64,000 nucleotides of DNA. Source: Frigoriglobus tundricola. Lineage in GTDB: Bacteria; Planctomycetota; Planctomycetia; Gemmatales; Gemmataceae. The stretch covers positions 682,001-746,000 of the forward strand of contig NZ_CP053452.2 in assembly GCF_013128195.2 (NCBI RefSeq). The letters are read 5' to 3'. Below the pieces are notes generated by a model that searched no databases, had not been told where the DNA came from, and saw only the letters and a program-made list of their open reading frames with translations. The position numbers were made by a program, and so were the translations under genes. Shown here piece by piece: positions 1-6,487 of this stretch. Position 1 is the stretch's first letter; every line of letters begins with the position of its first letter.

Positions 1-419
1 TCGATCAACTCGCCGGGGTAGTCGGGGAACGATGCCTTAAGCGCCTTCTTCAGCTCGCCGATCTGCCAGCGGATCGTGCTCTCTTCGGCCTTGTAGTCAC
101 CCCACGCCGCGCGCAGGTCATCCACCGTCGCGGTCTCGTTCTCGACCAGCACCCGCAACACGTCCCGTTTGCGCCCGGTGACGGGCACGGCCTTGCCGTC
201 GAACGTCGCCCCGCGGTCGGTGACGCACCACCCGGCCATCGGCGCCGCCGGCCGCTCGTCCTCCGTCACGGACGCGGACGCGGGAACGGTCATATCCAAC
301 ACCTTCGCCCCGCGGGTATCGAACACGACGACGCGCGCCGCCCGCTCGCCCGGCGCGACGTGTTCGGCGGCGGCGCGGGCGGACGCCTGGAGCCGTCGGA
401 TGGGATCGGGTGGGGACAT
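1..419 (-). CDS. Winged-helix DNA-binding protein, C-terminus off the left edge
   Basis: The frame opens at the ATG at 417-419 and stays open to the window edge, giving at least 139 residues. Residues 1-80 form a variable arm with no motif I recognise. Residues about 81-138 have the helix-strand pattern of a response-regulator-type winged helix: a GRKRDVLRVLV helix, then WGDYKAEESTIRWQIGELK, where the last part resembles a recognition helix. A DNA-binding role is inferred from this pattern only. It is the most downstream of five small minus-strand genes (2420 to 1) and lies 80 bases after the gene at 500-814. The missing C-terminus could change the reading. Confidence 0.6.
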   Translation of the reverse strand, partial: MSPPDPIRRLQASARAAAEHVAPGERAARVVVFDTRGAKVLDMTVPASASVTEDERPAAPMAGWCVTDRGATFDGKAVPVTGRKRDVLRVLVENETATVDDLRAAWGDYKAEESTIRWQIGELKKALKASFPDYPGELI

Positions 420-499
420 GAGTTGAGCCGGAGAGTGATCGGGAAAGCGGCCGGGCCAAAAGCGCCTGGCCCCAAAAAAGAGGATCGAGGGCACGAGCC

Positions 500-814
500 C
501 TATTCGTCTTCAATCGCCAACAGGAAGAGAGGAGTCACGTTCGGCGAACATGCCAGGATCGCGTCTTGGATCGCATCCCGCACGTCATCGAGACAGTTGT
601 GGAGGCGGTTCGCGGTCGCGTTGTCGAGCCTCTTGGACAGTTTGCCGTTTGTTTGGAGCGCGACGGTAACGTTGTCGAAAATCGCGCGCTGCTCCACCAG
701 CCACAGCAGGATTGTGCCTTGAGTCAATTCCTGTTGCGAGCCGGTCGCCGTGATTGAGCGGCCCGCAAGCGACTTCCGGGAGCGCTTCGGCGAGTTGAGT
801 TGCTGCTTCGCCAT
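500..814 (-). CDS. Small hypothetical protein, paralogue of the gene at 1707-2003
   Basis: A 104-residue protein of unknown function. It starts with a basic, probably disordered tail (MAKQQLNSPKRSRKS) and continues as a helical core with the signature LLWLVEQRAIF, ending in PLFLLAIEDE. The gene at 1707-2003 has the same layout: a basic tail, LLWLAEQRATF, a central helix, and PPFLRELERH at the end. The two are therefore divergent paralogues about 900 bases apart. Codon use here is less GC-biased than in the neighbours. No catalytic motif is visible; a DNA-binding or structural accessory role in the island is possible but not shown. Confidence 0.6.
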   Translation of the reverse strand: MAKQQLNSPKRSRKSLAGRSITATGSQQELTQGTILLWLVEQRAIFDNVTVALQTNGKLSKRLDNATANRLHNCLDDVRDAIQDAILACSPNVTPLFLLAIEDE

Positions 815-933
815 TTATGCACCTTTTTCTTTTCCAGAGGAACGGGTCAGGGTGGACACGTTGCCACCATCTGAGGGCCGGCCGGGACCCACCCCGCCAA
901 CGGGGCGGGGTGTGAGGTGGTTATCGGGCTCGG

Positions 934-1305
934 TCAGACGTTCCAGTGCTTCATGTACCCTTCGGCGTACTTAACCGGGTCGCCCGGCTTACAGTCCACG
1001 AGCAGGAGGCACAGCTCGCCGGTGAGGCTCTCCAGGTCGAACACCGCCTCACCGAGGCGCTTGGCATCGAGGGCGCCGTGGAGCAGGTGCTCCGGGTCCG
1101 CCACGGCGTCGTGGACCGCCCCCATGCTCTTGCAGACGGCTTCGAGTTGGGCGCGGACCGACATGAGCCACGCCGCCAGGTCGCGGCGGGTGAACTCCTC
1201 TGCGGTCTCGCGCGCGCCGAGGTCGTCGGTTGCGGCCTCCTTGCCCGGGGCCTTCGCCCTGCGGTCCCGGGCCGGCTTCGTGGTCGTCTTCGTTCGGCTG
1301 TCCAT
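934..1305 (-). CDS. Hypothetical helical protein
   Basis: Start chosen at the ATG at 1303-1305, because GGAG lies about 8 bases upstream; the frame is open further upstream but that part is Arg/Gly-rich and overlaps the next gene. The 123-residue product has a Lys/Thr/Ala-rich basic tail (residues 1-25) followed by alpha-helical sequence with TRRDLAAWLMSVRAQLEAV and FDLESLTGELCLLLVDCK. It ends in KYAEGYMKHWNV. I do not recognise the family. It sits third in the minus-strand block of small genes. Confidence 0.55.
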   Translation of the reverse strand: MDSRTKTTTKPARDRRAKAPGKEAATDDLGARETAEEFTRRDLAAWLMSVRAQLEAVCKSMGAVHDAVADPEHLLHGALDAKRLGEAVFDLESLTGELCLLLVDCKPGDPVKYAEGYMKHWNV

Positions 1306-1397
1306 GAGAATCGCTCCGGAAGTGGGCGCTCCCCCGAGCGCCCGATTGCCCCGCGAACGGCTCGAACGTTCGCGCCTGCCGGTCGGGGCCGGGCGGG

Positions 1398-1625
1398 TCA
1401 CTTGCCGCGCTTCCCCTTCGTCGGCTCGGCGTCCGCTTCGGCCGCGTCCGCCTTCGCCGCGGCGAGCGGCTTCGGCTGGACCGCTGTCGCCAGCATGGCC
1501 CGCAACTCCGCCAGATCGGCCGGGGGCTGCTCGCCCTCGGGAGTGACGGCCTTCACGCCGTCCGCGACGCCAGATACGATGGCTTCCGCGGCCTTCCGCC
1601 GGAGCCAAGAGAACGGATCGATCAC
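1398..1625 (-). CDS. Small hypothetical protein
   Basis: A GTG at 1623-1625 is the best start, since GGAG precedes it by 7 bases; an ATG at 1703 is also in frame but has no such signal. The 75-residue product begins VIDPFSWLRRKAAEAIVSGVADGVKAV, which is an amphipathic helix, and ends in an Ala/Lys-rich acidic-basic tail. No domain is recognised. It lies between two other small minus-strand genes and is probably co-transcribed with them. Confidence 0.5.
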   Translation of the reverse strand: MIDPFSWLRRKAAEAIVSGVADGVKAVTPEGEQPPADLAELRAMLATAVQPKPLAAAKADAAEADAEPTKGKRGK

Positions 1626-1706
1626 GGGAAATCTCCACAAGGGGGTGAGAAGGGCCGGACAACACGCCCGACCCGGAGTGTCAACTGTGGTCATTTCGGC
1701 CACAGT

Positions 1707-2003
1707 TCAATGGCGTTCCAGTTCCCGCAGAAAGGGCGGCGTCTCGCCCGACGTACAGGAGTCGAGTGCGTACTGAAGCCCGTCGGTCACCGCATCGATC
1801 TCACCGGCGATGGCCTCCGCGTCGGCTGTGCCCAACAACTCGCTCAGTGCGCCGTGCCCCCGCAGCGAGTCGGCCACGGCGACGAACGTAGCCCGCTGCT
1901 CCGCCAGCCACAGTAGCAACGCGCTCCGGGCGCGCTGTCGGGCCAGCGCCGGGGCCGGTTTGGCAACGCGTCGGGCTGCTCGCTTCGAAGTCTTCTTCGC
2001 CAT
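1707..2003 (-). CDS. Small hypothetical protein, paralogue of the gene at 500-814
   Basis: A 98-residue protein with a basic tail (about 25 residues), then LLWLAEQRATFVAVADSLRG, a central acidic helix, and a final PPFLRELERH. It shares the LLWLxEQRAxF and PxFLxxxE signatures with the gene at 500-814. The ATG at 2001-2003 follows a GAGGG ribosome site by 7 bases; an adjacent GTG is one codon upstream. A 26-base palindrome (2034-2059) sits 31 bases upstream of this start and may be its operator. The function is unknown. Confidence 0.6.
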   Translation of the reverse strand: MAKKTSKRAARRVAKPAPALARQRARSALLLWLAEQRATFVAVADSLRGHGALSELLGTADAEAIAGEIDAVTDGLQYALDSCTSGETPPFLRELERH

Positions 2004-2033
2004 CACATCGCCCTCGCGTCTGTGTGTTCTGAG

Positions 2034-2059
2034 GGGTCTATGGGAATCCCCATAGACCC
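2034..2059. repeat. Palindrome, GGGAATCCCC-centred family, copy 1
   Basis: Two 11-base arms (2034-2044 and 2049-2059) are exact reverse complements around the spacer AATC. It lies between the end of the SWIM gene and the start of the gene at 1707-2003. The arms differ from those of the copies at 5161-5184 and 5357-5372, but the GGG-AATC-CCC core is the same. Translated, the core reads Gly-Ile-Pro, as it does in the KilA-N copies. Confidence 0.75.
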
Positions 2060-2069
2060 GGCTGGGTGC

Positions 2070-2420
2070 TCACAGCCAGGCGTTGCCCACGAGCGCCCGG
2101 ACCGCGTCCACGTGCTTGCACGTCGCCTTGTAGGTGAAGCCCTTGCAATCGCAGGTGTCGCCCCACGGCCCGGCCGCCGCACAGAACACGCTGTACCGCT
2201 CGCTCTCCGGTTCGGTGCCGGCGGTCTCCTTCGCCAGGAGGAAGCCGCGGCCCGGCCAGTCGGTCGGGAACTCGCTCACGGTGTAGGCGACCGAAGCCCG
2301 GTCCGTGTGGATCGTCAGCACACCGGCGACGTGCGTGTCGTCCGTGACCGGCCGCCACTGAATAGCCGAGTGCTTCGAGGACTTCCGGGCGGGCAGCACT
2401 CCCGTGAAGGTGGCGGACAT
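2070..2420 (-). CDS. SWIM zinc-finger-like protein
   Basis: A 116-residue protein. Residues about 88-107 carry C-x-C-x(8)-C-x-H (CDC, then TCKH), which matches the SWIM zinc-finger pattern known from DNA- and protein-binding modules. The upstream part (WRPVTDDTHVAGVLTIHTD to FPTDWPGRGFLLAKE) is beta-rich and unassigned. It is transcribed divergently from the XRE regulator at 2579, and the 158 bases between them hold direct and inverted repeats. It may lead the minus-strand block of small genes. The motif is directly visible; its biological role here is not known. Confidence 0.7.
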   Translation of the reverse strand: MSATFTGVLPARKSSKHSAIQWRPVTDDTHVAGVLTIHTDRASVAYTVSEFPTDWPGRGFLLAKETAGTEPESERYSVFCAAAGPWGDTCDCKGFTYKATCKHVDAVRALVGNAWL

Positions 2421-2447
2421 CGGTCGGACTCCGGTCGGGCGGTGTCA

Positions 2448-2543
2448 TTTGCAACTGATGGGATGGTAGTGTCGATTGCAACCGGTGTCAATAGCCACAT
2501 GGTGAGATTTAGTTACTATTGCAACCGGTGTCGAGCGACACTA
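2448..2543. promoter_or_regulatory. Divergent promoter region with operator-like repeats
   Basis: The 15-mer ATTGCAACCGGTGTC occurs at 2475-2489 and 2518-2532, 43 bases apart (about four helical turns). A related half-site (TTTGCAACTG) begins near 2450. TAGTGTCG at 2467-2474 is the exact reverse complement of CGACACTA at 2536-2543. The region is also locally AT-richer. It sits between the SWIM gene and the XRE gene, so binding of the XRE protein here, controlling both directions, is the simplest inference. Confidence 0.55.
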
Positions 2544-2578
2544 GGATGGTGTGTGGAAAACAATGGGAGAGGTGCGCG

Positions 2579-2848
2579 ATGACGTTCGCCGAGAAGCTGC
2601 GCGAGTTGCGGGACGCGAAAGGGCTGAGTGAGGCTAAGCTCGCTGATGCAAGCGGCCTCCCGTTTGGGACCGTTCACGTCTATGCCATCGGTCGGCGCCG
2701 CCCCTCGTTCGCTGCGGTGGTCAAACTGGCGAAGGCGCTGGGCGTTACCTGTGAGGCGTTCGCCGAGTGCGATGACATCGCGGGCGAAGACGAGGAAGAG
2801 AAGAAGCCAGAGAAGCCGGCACCGAAGAAGAAGGGCGGGAAGAAGTAA
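2579..2848 (+). CDS. XRE-family helix-turn-helix regulator
   Basis: The 89-residue product starts at the ATG at 2579-2581, preceded by GGGAGAGG. Residues 3-60 form a Cro/CI-type HTH domain: FAEKLRELRDAKGLSEAKLA, then SGLPFGTVHVYAIGRRRPSF and LAKALGVTCEAF. The C-terminus is a short acidic stretch followed by Lys/Pro repeats. The stop overlaps the start of the next gene (TAATG), so the two are translationally coupled. It probably represses its own promoter and the divergent SWIM gene through the repeats at 2475-2543. Confidence 0.85.
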   Translation: MTFAEKLRELRDAKGLSEAKLADASGLPFGTVHVYAIGRRRPSFAAVVKLAKALGVTCEAFAECDDIAGEDEEEKKPEKPAPKKKGGKK

Positions 2849-2982
2849 TGAGCGCAGACCAGCCACCACCCGAGCACAACAGCACCCCGGCCAGCTCGGG
2901 CGGCCTCTTGCTCCGGGTTGCCCTGGCGATCGGTATCGTCGTCGTGGGTGCCGTGGCCCTCGTCTGGTACGCCAACCGGTAA
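2848..2982 (+). CDS. Small single-pass membrane protein
   Basis: A 44-residue ORF whose ATG shares its A with the TAA stop of the XRE gene. Residues 1-19 are polar and Pro-rich; residues about 20-41 form one transmembrane helix (LLLRVALAIGIVVVGAVALV); the tail is WYANR. The coupling to the regulator and the clear helix support a real gene. No function is recognised; small phage inhibitors and holin-like peptides have this shape. Confidence 0.6.
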   Translation: MSADQPPPEHNSTPASSGGLLLRVALAIGIVVVGAVALVWYANR

Positions 2983-3021
2983 GAGGTTCCCGCTCGCGTG
3001 GCTCTATCTCAAGGAGACGCA

Positions 3022-3153
3022 GTGAATTCGCGCTACTGCCAAGCGCAGACGCAATGGGCGACGGTTCCGTGCGAACCGAACCGCTCGCGTAAGCGGCCCC
3101 AACATGGGACAAGTGACCGGGATATCCATGCCGCCCCGGTGCCGACAACGTGA
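3022..3153 (+). CDS. Possible 43-residue protein
   Basis: A GTG start at 3022-3024 follows AAGGAG by 5 bases. The product is polar with two cysteines (YCQAQTQWATVPCEPNRSRK) and resembles nothing I know. It lies 39 bases after the membrane protein and before a strong hairpin at 3211-3252, so it could be the last gene of the XRE operon. Support is limited to the ribosome site and position. Confidence 0.35.
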   Translation: MNSRYCQAQTQWATVPCEPNRSRKRPQHGTSDRDIHAAPVPTT

Positions 3154-3210
3154 ACACGGAGACGGTGCAGGTGGGTGATGAGCCAGGCCGCACGAGACGG
3201 CCACGAGTGA

Positions 3211-3252
3211 CGACACGGGCGGGTTCCGAGAGCGAGGAGCCCGCCCGTGTCG
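3211..3252 (+). terminator. Hairpin, probable terminator of the XRE operon
   Basis: CGACACGGGCGGG at 3211-3223 pairs perfectly with 3240-3252 (13 base pairs, 16-base loop). A pyrimidine-rich stretch with CCCTTTCTTCCCCC follows, and TTTTT is found about 35 bases on. The U-tract is weak, as is common in GC-rich genomes. Confidence 0.55.
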
Positions 3253-3434
3253 AGTTGAGCCCTTTCTTCCCCCTTCCTGGGGTGCCTTTTTCTTCGCCTC
3301 GGCAGGTGCATCCGGCGGTCGGTGCGATCGCCGGTCCCTCGCTTGTGGCGGGCCATTTCTGCTCTCTGGATTGGCACACATCGGTCACGCAGGTGCGTGA
3401 CACCGTCGGGGGCAATCACAAACAATCGGAGACG

Positions 3435-3605
3435 ATCCAAGACTCAGAAGCAATCCAAGACACTGTAGTCCTACGACCCGCACGACGCGGACAACCGGGG
3501 ACCATTTCCGGGGGCGAATTTCGCTCGTGAAGCCGCGGTCTGGAGGTGGTGCTGATGGGGGGTCGAAAATAGAAGCGGCCGGCGGGGTGGCTCCCGACCG
3601 GCCGC
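3435..3605. promoter_or_regulatory. Gene-free leader before 3625 with a direct repeat and a hairpin
   Basis: From 3253 to 3624 I see no convincing gene. ATCCAAGAC is repeated at 3435-3443 and 3453-3461 (18-base spacing) in a locally AT-richer patch. GCGGCCGG at 3575-3582 pairs with CCGGCCGC at 3598-3605, 20 bases before the next start. The repeat could be a binding site and the hairpin a terminator or attenuator; neither is proven. Confidence 0.3.
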
Positions 3606-3624
3606 GTGGATACAGGGGACACAC

Positions 3625-4287
3625 ATGTTATCGGCAAAGCGGACCGCGGGCACAAGCCCGGCGGCCCAACCGCACCCGTTTTGGAGGGCGGCCGTGACCG
3701 AATGTGCGGACATCGCCCGGGACGTGACCGCGCAACTGACGCCGGAGTGGTACGCCCCGTTCGAGATGGCGCGGCAGTGCCGCGGGATCGACGGGGCGGA
3801 GCACCTCACGCCGCTGGCCGTGGCGTCCCACGTTCACGCGCAGAGCCCCGAGGTGCGGGAGGCGTTCCCGGGCTCCGAGGACTTCTGCGCGGCGTTCCTC
3901 AACGCGTGGAAGAAGATCAAGACCCTGCCCGGTGAGGACGTGCTGACGGCCGCGGCCCGGATGGCGGACCGGTTCACGTTGCTCATCGACAAAGTGGAAC
4001 AGGAGCAGGCCACGGCGGGCTACAAGCGGTTCATCTCGTTCTGCGGGCACCTGTGCGTCGGGCTCGGGACGGATCGCATCAAACTGCCGTGCCGCGAGGT
4101 CGGGGCGGCTCTGGGAGTGCAACCCAAGACGGTCTCCTGCTACCGTCAACTGGCTCTCGAGCAGGGCTACTTGGTGCTCCTGAAGCGTCACAACCACGTA
4201 CCGAACGGCCGCGGGGAGGCGACGCTGTTCCGGTTCCGAGTGGAACTGTGGGAGTACACTCGCAGCCAGGTGAAGACTTCGGCGTAA
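3625..4287 (+). CDS. Hypothetical protein with C-terminal winged-helix-like region
   Basis: A 220-residue protein. Residues about 130-205 (RIKLPCREVGAALGVQPKTV, then EQGYLVLLKRHNHV and GEATLFRF) read as a helix-turn-helix followed by a beta wing, as in replication-initiation or plasmid-type DNA-binding proteins. The N-terminal part (TPEWYAPFEMARQCRGIDGA) is helical and unassigned. It precedes the antirepressor on the same strand. A phage or element replication/regulatory role is inferred from context only. Confidence 0.6.
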   Translation: MLSAKRTAGTSPAAQPHPFWRAAVTECADIARDVTAQLTPEWYAPFEMARQCRGIDGAEHLTPLAVASHVHAQSPEVREAFPGSEDFCAAFLNAWKKIKTLPGEDVLTAAARMADRFTLLIDKVEQEQATAGYKRFISFCGHLCVGLGTDRIKLPCREVGAALGVQPKTVSCYRQLALEQGYLVLLKRHNHVPNGRGEATLFRFRVELWEYTRSQVKTSA

Positions 4288-4335
4288 GCCAGGCTGTCCG
4301 TTGCGACCTCTAAAGGTGGTGCCAAAGGTCCTTTC

Positions 4336-4363
4336 GACCGATCTCGGAATTCCGATATCGGTC
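4336..4363. repeat. Palindrome, GGAATTCC-centred family, copy 2
   Basis: A 28-base near-perfect palindrome centred on GGAATTCC with a single mismatched pair (C/T). It lies exactly where the plus-strand KilA-N similarity begins and encodes Asp-Leu-Gly-Ile-Pro-Ile-Ser there. Its right half is identical over about 16 bases to the palindrome at 5084-5109. Confidence 0.75.
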
Positions 4364-4588
4364 CTCGTGCAGACCCAGAAGGGCGTGACCGCTGGCGATA
4401 GTCGGGGAGCGGGCCAAGGCACCTGGATTCACCCGAAGGTGGCAATCAGCTTCGCGCAGTGGGCGTCGGCCGAGTTCGTCGCGGCGGTAACCGTAGGCTC
4501 CGGAACGGCTCCACAAGCTAAAAAAAGCAAGGAGTGGGCAGTTGTTGCCTTCTCCGCAACAACTGGAGCGGACGGGAAATCCAGGCCG
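4340..4588 (+). pseudogene. KilA-N domain fragment (C-terminal half only)
   Basis: In frame with the antirepressor, this stretch encodes GIPISVLVQTQKG, then GTWIHPKVAISFAQWAS, which is the second half of a KilA-N domain (the typical tGIPv...TWvHPrvAi.fA.W pattern). The first half (the N-S-S-E-L-C-K helix region) is missing, and upstream sequence is unrelated. The similarity begins at the palindrome at 4336-4363. A TTG at 4301 would allow a fusion with the antirepressor, but the natural antirepressor start is at 4589, so I call this a remnant. Confidence 0.6.
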
Positions 4589-5035
4589 GTGACGAACGAA
4601 CTGGTGAAGGTGCCGTTTCACGGTGAGATGCTGGAATCCATTAAAGACGATCGGGGCGTGTGGGCAGGTCTCAAGTGCATGTGCGAGAACCTCGGCCTGA
4701 ATTGGAGCGGGCAGTTGCGTAGGCTCCGAACCGCCCGGTGGGCAACCATGTGCATGATGCACACGGTTGCGAGCGACGGGAAAACCCGTGAAGTGGCGAT
4801 GCTCCGGGCGGACAAGATCCCGATGTGGCTCGCGGGCGTCGATCTCGACCGCATCAAGGACAAGGCCGTCCGCGACAAGATTGATGCGTACCAGGACAAG
4901 GCCGCGGATGTTCTGGCGGAACACTTCTTCCGTCCCGAGCCGAAATCCGCGCCCGGCCTGACCGCCGCGGATGTGGCAGATGTCGTTGTGCAGACGCTCG
5001 CGGCAGGCGGCGCATCCGGTGTGGCGGGTGAATGA
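4589..5035 (+). CDS. P22-type phage antirepressor N-terminal domain protein
   Basis: GTG at 4589-4591 begins MTNELVKVPFHGE, the usual opening of the P22_AR_N family. The 148-residue product continues with GVWAGLKCMCENLGLNWSGQ, then REVAMLRADKIPMWLAGVDL and KIDAYQDKAADVLAEHFF, all matching that domain (residues 1-115). The tail is Ala/Val-rich. Antirepressors bind and neutralise phage repressors; a partner could be the CI-like protein at 8058. The in-frame KilA-N fragment upstream may make a longer product from TTG 4301. Confidence 0.8.
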   Translation: MTNELVKVPFHGEMLESIKDDRGVWAGLKCMCENLGLNWSGQLRRLRTARWATMCMMHTVASDGKTREVAMLRADKIPMWLAGVDLDRIKDKAVRDKIDAYQDKAADVLAEHFFRPEPKSAPGLTAADVADVVVQTLAAGGASGVAGE

Positions 5036-5083
5036 TCCGGGACGAGGGATCGCCGAGCGGAGGGCACAGGAGGGGGTTGGTAC

Positions 5084-5109
5084 CTCGATATCGGAATTCC
5101 GATATCGAG
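5084..5109. repeat. Palindrome, GGAATTCC-centred family, copy 3
   Basis: A perfect 26-base palindrome centred on GAATTC at 5094-5099, with ATATCG/CGATAT arms. It lies 49 bases after the antirepressor stop and shares about 16 bases with the copy at 4336-4363. Confidence 0.85.
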
Positions 5110-5160
5110 CCTGATCGCAGAGGAGATGACGCTGAAGGGGGTATTCGGCGGAGGTCGCGA

Positions 5161-5184
5161 CTGATGCGGGAATCCCCGCATCAG
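5161..5184. repeat. Palindrome, GGGAATCCCC-centred family, copy 4
   Basis: Two perfect 10-base arms, CTGATGCGGG (5161-5170) and CCCGCATCAG (5175-5184), flank the spacer AATC. The core is the same as at 2034-2059 and 5357-5372. Confidence 0.85.
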
Positions 5185-5192
5185 ACACCGAC

Positions 5193-5214
5193 GTCGGCGG
5201 GAATTCCCGCCGAC
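5193..5214. repeat. Palindrome, GGAATTCC-centred family, copy 5
   Basis: A perfect 22-base palindrome centred on GAATTC at 5201-5206 with GTCGGCGG arms. It begins 8 bases after copy 4. Confidence 0.85.
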
Positions 5215-5257
5215 CGGCGTTCATCCGCACCGCCGACGCGAACGTCAATACACCGCC

Positions 5258-5691
5258 AGAGGCCGCCCACCGCGCGAAGGCGATCGCCACCCGCGGGTGA
5301 ATCCAGGTGGGCGGTGTGCCCTTGGGGCCGCCGTTCGACACTTGAACGAGTTGCAGAACGGGAATCCCCGTTGTGGCCTCCAAGGCCGAGAGGAACTCTT
5401 CGGTTTGCTTGTTTCGCCGGTAGTCGTTCCACTTCTTCCCGGACGCCTTGCATAACTCTGAGGAGTTGAAGTACCGGTCCGCCTCGCGAAGCCGGATACG
5501 TCCTGTCCCTGAATCTCCATCGGCGTCACCTCGCGCCGTCGCAACTGGCGTCGGAACCGCGTCATGTCTCGGTGGGTAACCGGCAATGTCAGACCGCAGC
5601 GCGGGCAGAAGGTTTCATAGCTCGGCGGGGGTAAGGCAAATACTCCGAGAGATGAGCGGCAGCCCCTAACAGGAGTCCATGCTTGATTCAC
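5258..5691 (-). pseudogene. KilA-N domain gene, frameshifted and truncated
   Basis: On the minus strand, one frame reads FCPRCGLTLPVTHRDMTRF (Zn-ribbon-like CxxC) up to VTPMEIQGQ near 5505. The similarity then continues in another frame: RIRLREADRYFNSSELCKAS, KKWNDYRRNKQTEEFLSALE, TTGIPVLQLVQVSNGG and TWIHPRVAIAFARWAAS, a near-complete KilA-N domain. A one-base frameshift near 5495-5505 separates the parts. After WAAS (about 5258) the family similarity stops, and the sequence leads into the palindromes at 5193-5214 and 5161-5184. KilA-N is a phage and virus DNA-binding domain. Confidence 0.65.
5357..5372. repeat. Palindrome, GGGAATCCCC-centred family, copy 6 (inside KilA-N)
   Basis: AACGGG (5357-5362) and CCCGTT (5367-5372) flank AATC. 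On the minus strand it encodes Thr-Gly-Ile-Pro-Val, the GIP motif of the KilA-N domain. Confidence 0.65.
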
Positions 5692-6003
5692 AAGTTAACC
5701 ATCGGCCATTTCGATATCGAGGCGCTGAAGGCCCATAGGGTCGTCGTCCTTCGGCCTATCGATATGACGGTTGTCTCACGCCTGGTGCGAGAGGTGGGAG
5801 AGATAACCGAAAGTGGGCGTTTGACGCTGGGCGGCCACGCTGTCGAAGTCTACATCGGGTACATTGTCTGCCCTTGGCTCATGCCTTCGCGCAACAAGGT
5901 CGCCGAGGAATTTGCCAAGCGACTCTGTCAGGAGGTCGGGTGCGTGATGTACGACGACTCACGGCGAGAAACGGTCACACCCGAGCAATTTGCGGAGTGG
6001 TAG
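5683..6003 (+). CDS. Hypothetical protein
   Basis: A TTG at 5683-5685 follows AGGAG by 7 bases, the best start. The 106-residue product has alternating beta and alpha patterns (RVVVLRPIDMTVVSRLVREV, VEVYIGYIVCPWLMPS, EEFAKRLCQEVGCVMYDD). I do not recognise a family. Base composition is slightly AT-richer than neighbours. It is the last gene before the tRNA remnant and integrase, pointing toward them. Confidence 0.5.
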   Translation: MIHKLTIGHFDIEALKAHRVVVLRPIDMTVVSRLVREVGEITESGRLTLGGHAVEVYIGYIVCPWLMPSRNKVAEEFAKRLCQEVGCVMYDDSRRETVTPEQFAEW

Positions 6004-6287
6004 CCTCCAGCCAGTGCGCGCGTCCGCAAACCAGGCAATGGAGTACGCTCCTCATCGTGGATGGCGGTGTCACCGTAAATGGACAGGGTGTGTGGTTGCG
6101 ATCTGTGAGTCCCTAATCCCCTTGGGGGGTAAAAGGCTCTGGGATTGGGTGGGCATAGGGTGGGCAGTATTGCCCATGCGAAGCCAATGCGCTATCATTG
6201 CGAGTGAAGCCTGGTCCGGGACGCAAACTCTTACAAACGAAGAGAGTTCACCGCGGCAGCGATGTGACCGAAACGCGACCCAAATGC

Positions 6288-6321
6288 GGTCGGCACTAGG
6301 TTCAAATCCTGTCAGCCCGAC
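6288..6321 (+). other. tRNA 3'-end remnant, candidate attachment site of the first integrase
   Basis: TAGGTTCAAATCCTGT reads as a T-arm and CAGCCCGA as an acceptor strand plus discriminator base, but no matching 5' acceptor (CGGGCTG), D-arm or anticodon arm lies upstream. The CCA-end position is altered. A tRNA 3' end next to an integrase gene is the classic attachment site. AGGTTCAAATCCTGT (6298-6312) recurs exactly at 29347-29361 in the second remnant, though this part is conserved in many tRNAs. Confidence 0.55.
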
Positions 6322-6487
6322 TGGACGAAACACTTTCTATTCTAGGGTTTTGGCGAAACGCGTCCCACAACCTCCCCTGAAGATTGCAGGGTTGGTTGCA
6401 GGGAATAAAAAACGACCCCCGCCCGGCGGCAACCGGACGGGGATCTTCGGGCAAGCCTTCCGGCTCACCAGCTCCCGGAGGTTTGTC

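Noticed and set aside
934..1665. Longer version (243 codons) of the gene at 934-1305
   Set aside because: The extra N-terminus is Arg/Gly-rich and overlaps another small gene; an ATG with GGAG upstream lies at 1305.
3150..3530. A 126-codon plus frame after the XRE operon
   Set aside because: It runs through the 13-base-pair hairpin at 3211-3252, has low-complexity composition and no ribosome site.
4310..5383. A 357-codon minus frame over the antirepressor
   Set aside because: Only its first 40 or so codons are KilA-N sequence; the rest is antisense to the antirepressor.
6240..6330. Complete tRNA gene at the first integrase
   Set aside because: T-arm and acceptor are present but no D-arm, anticodon arm or matching 5' acceptor could be built.
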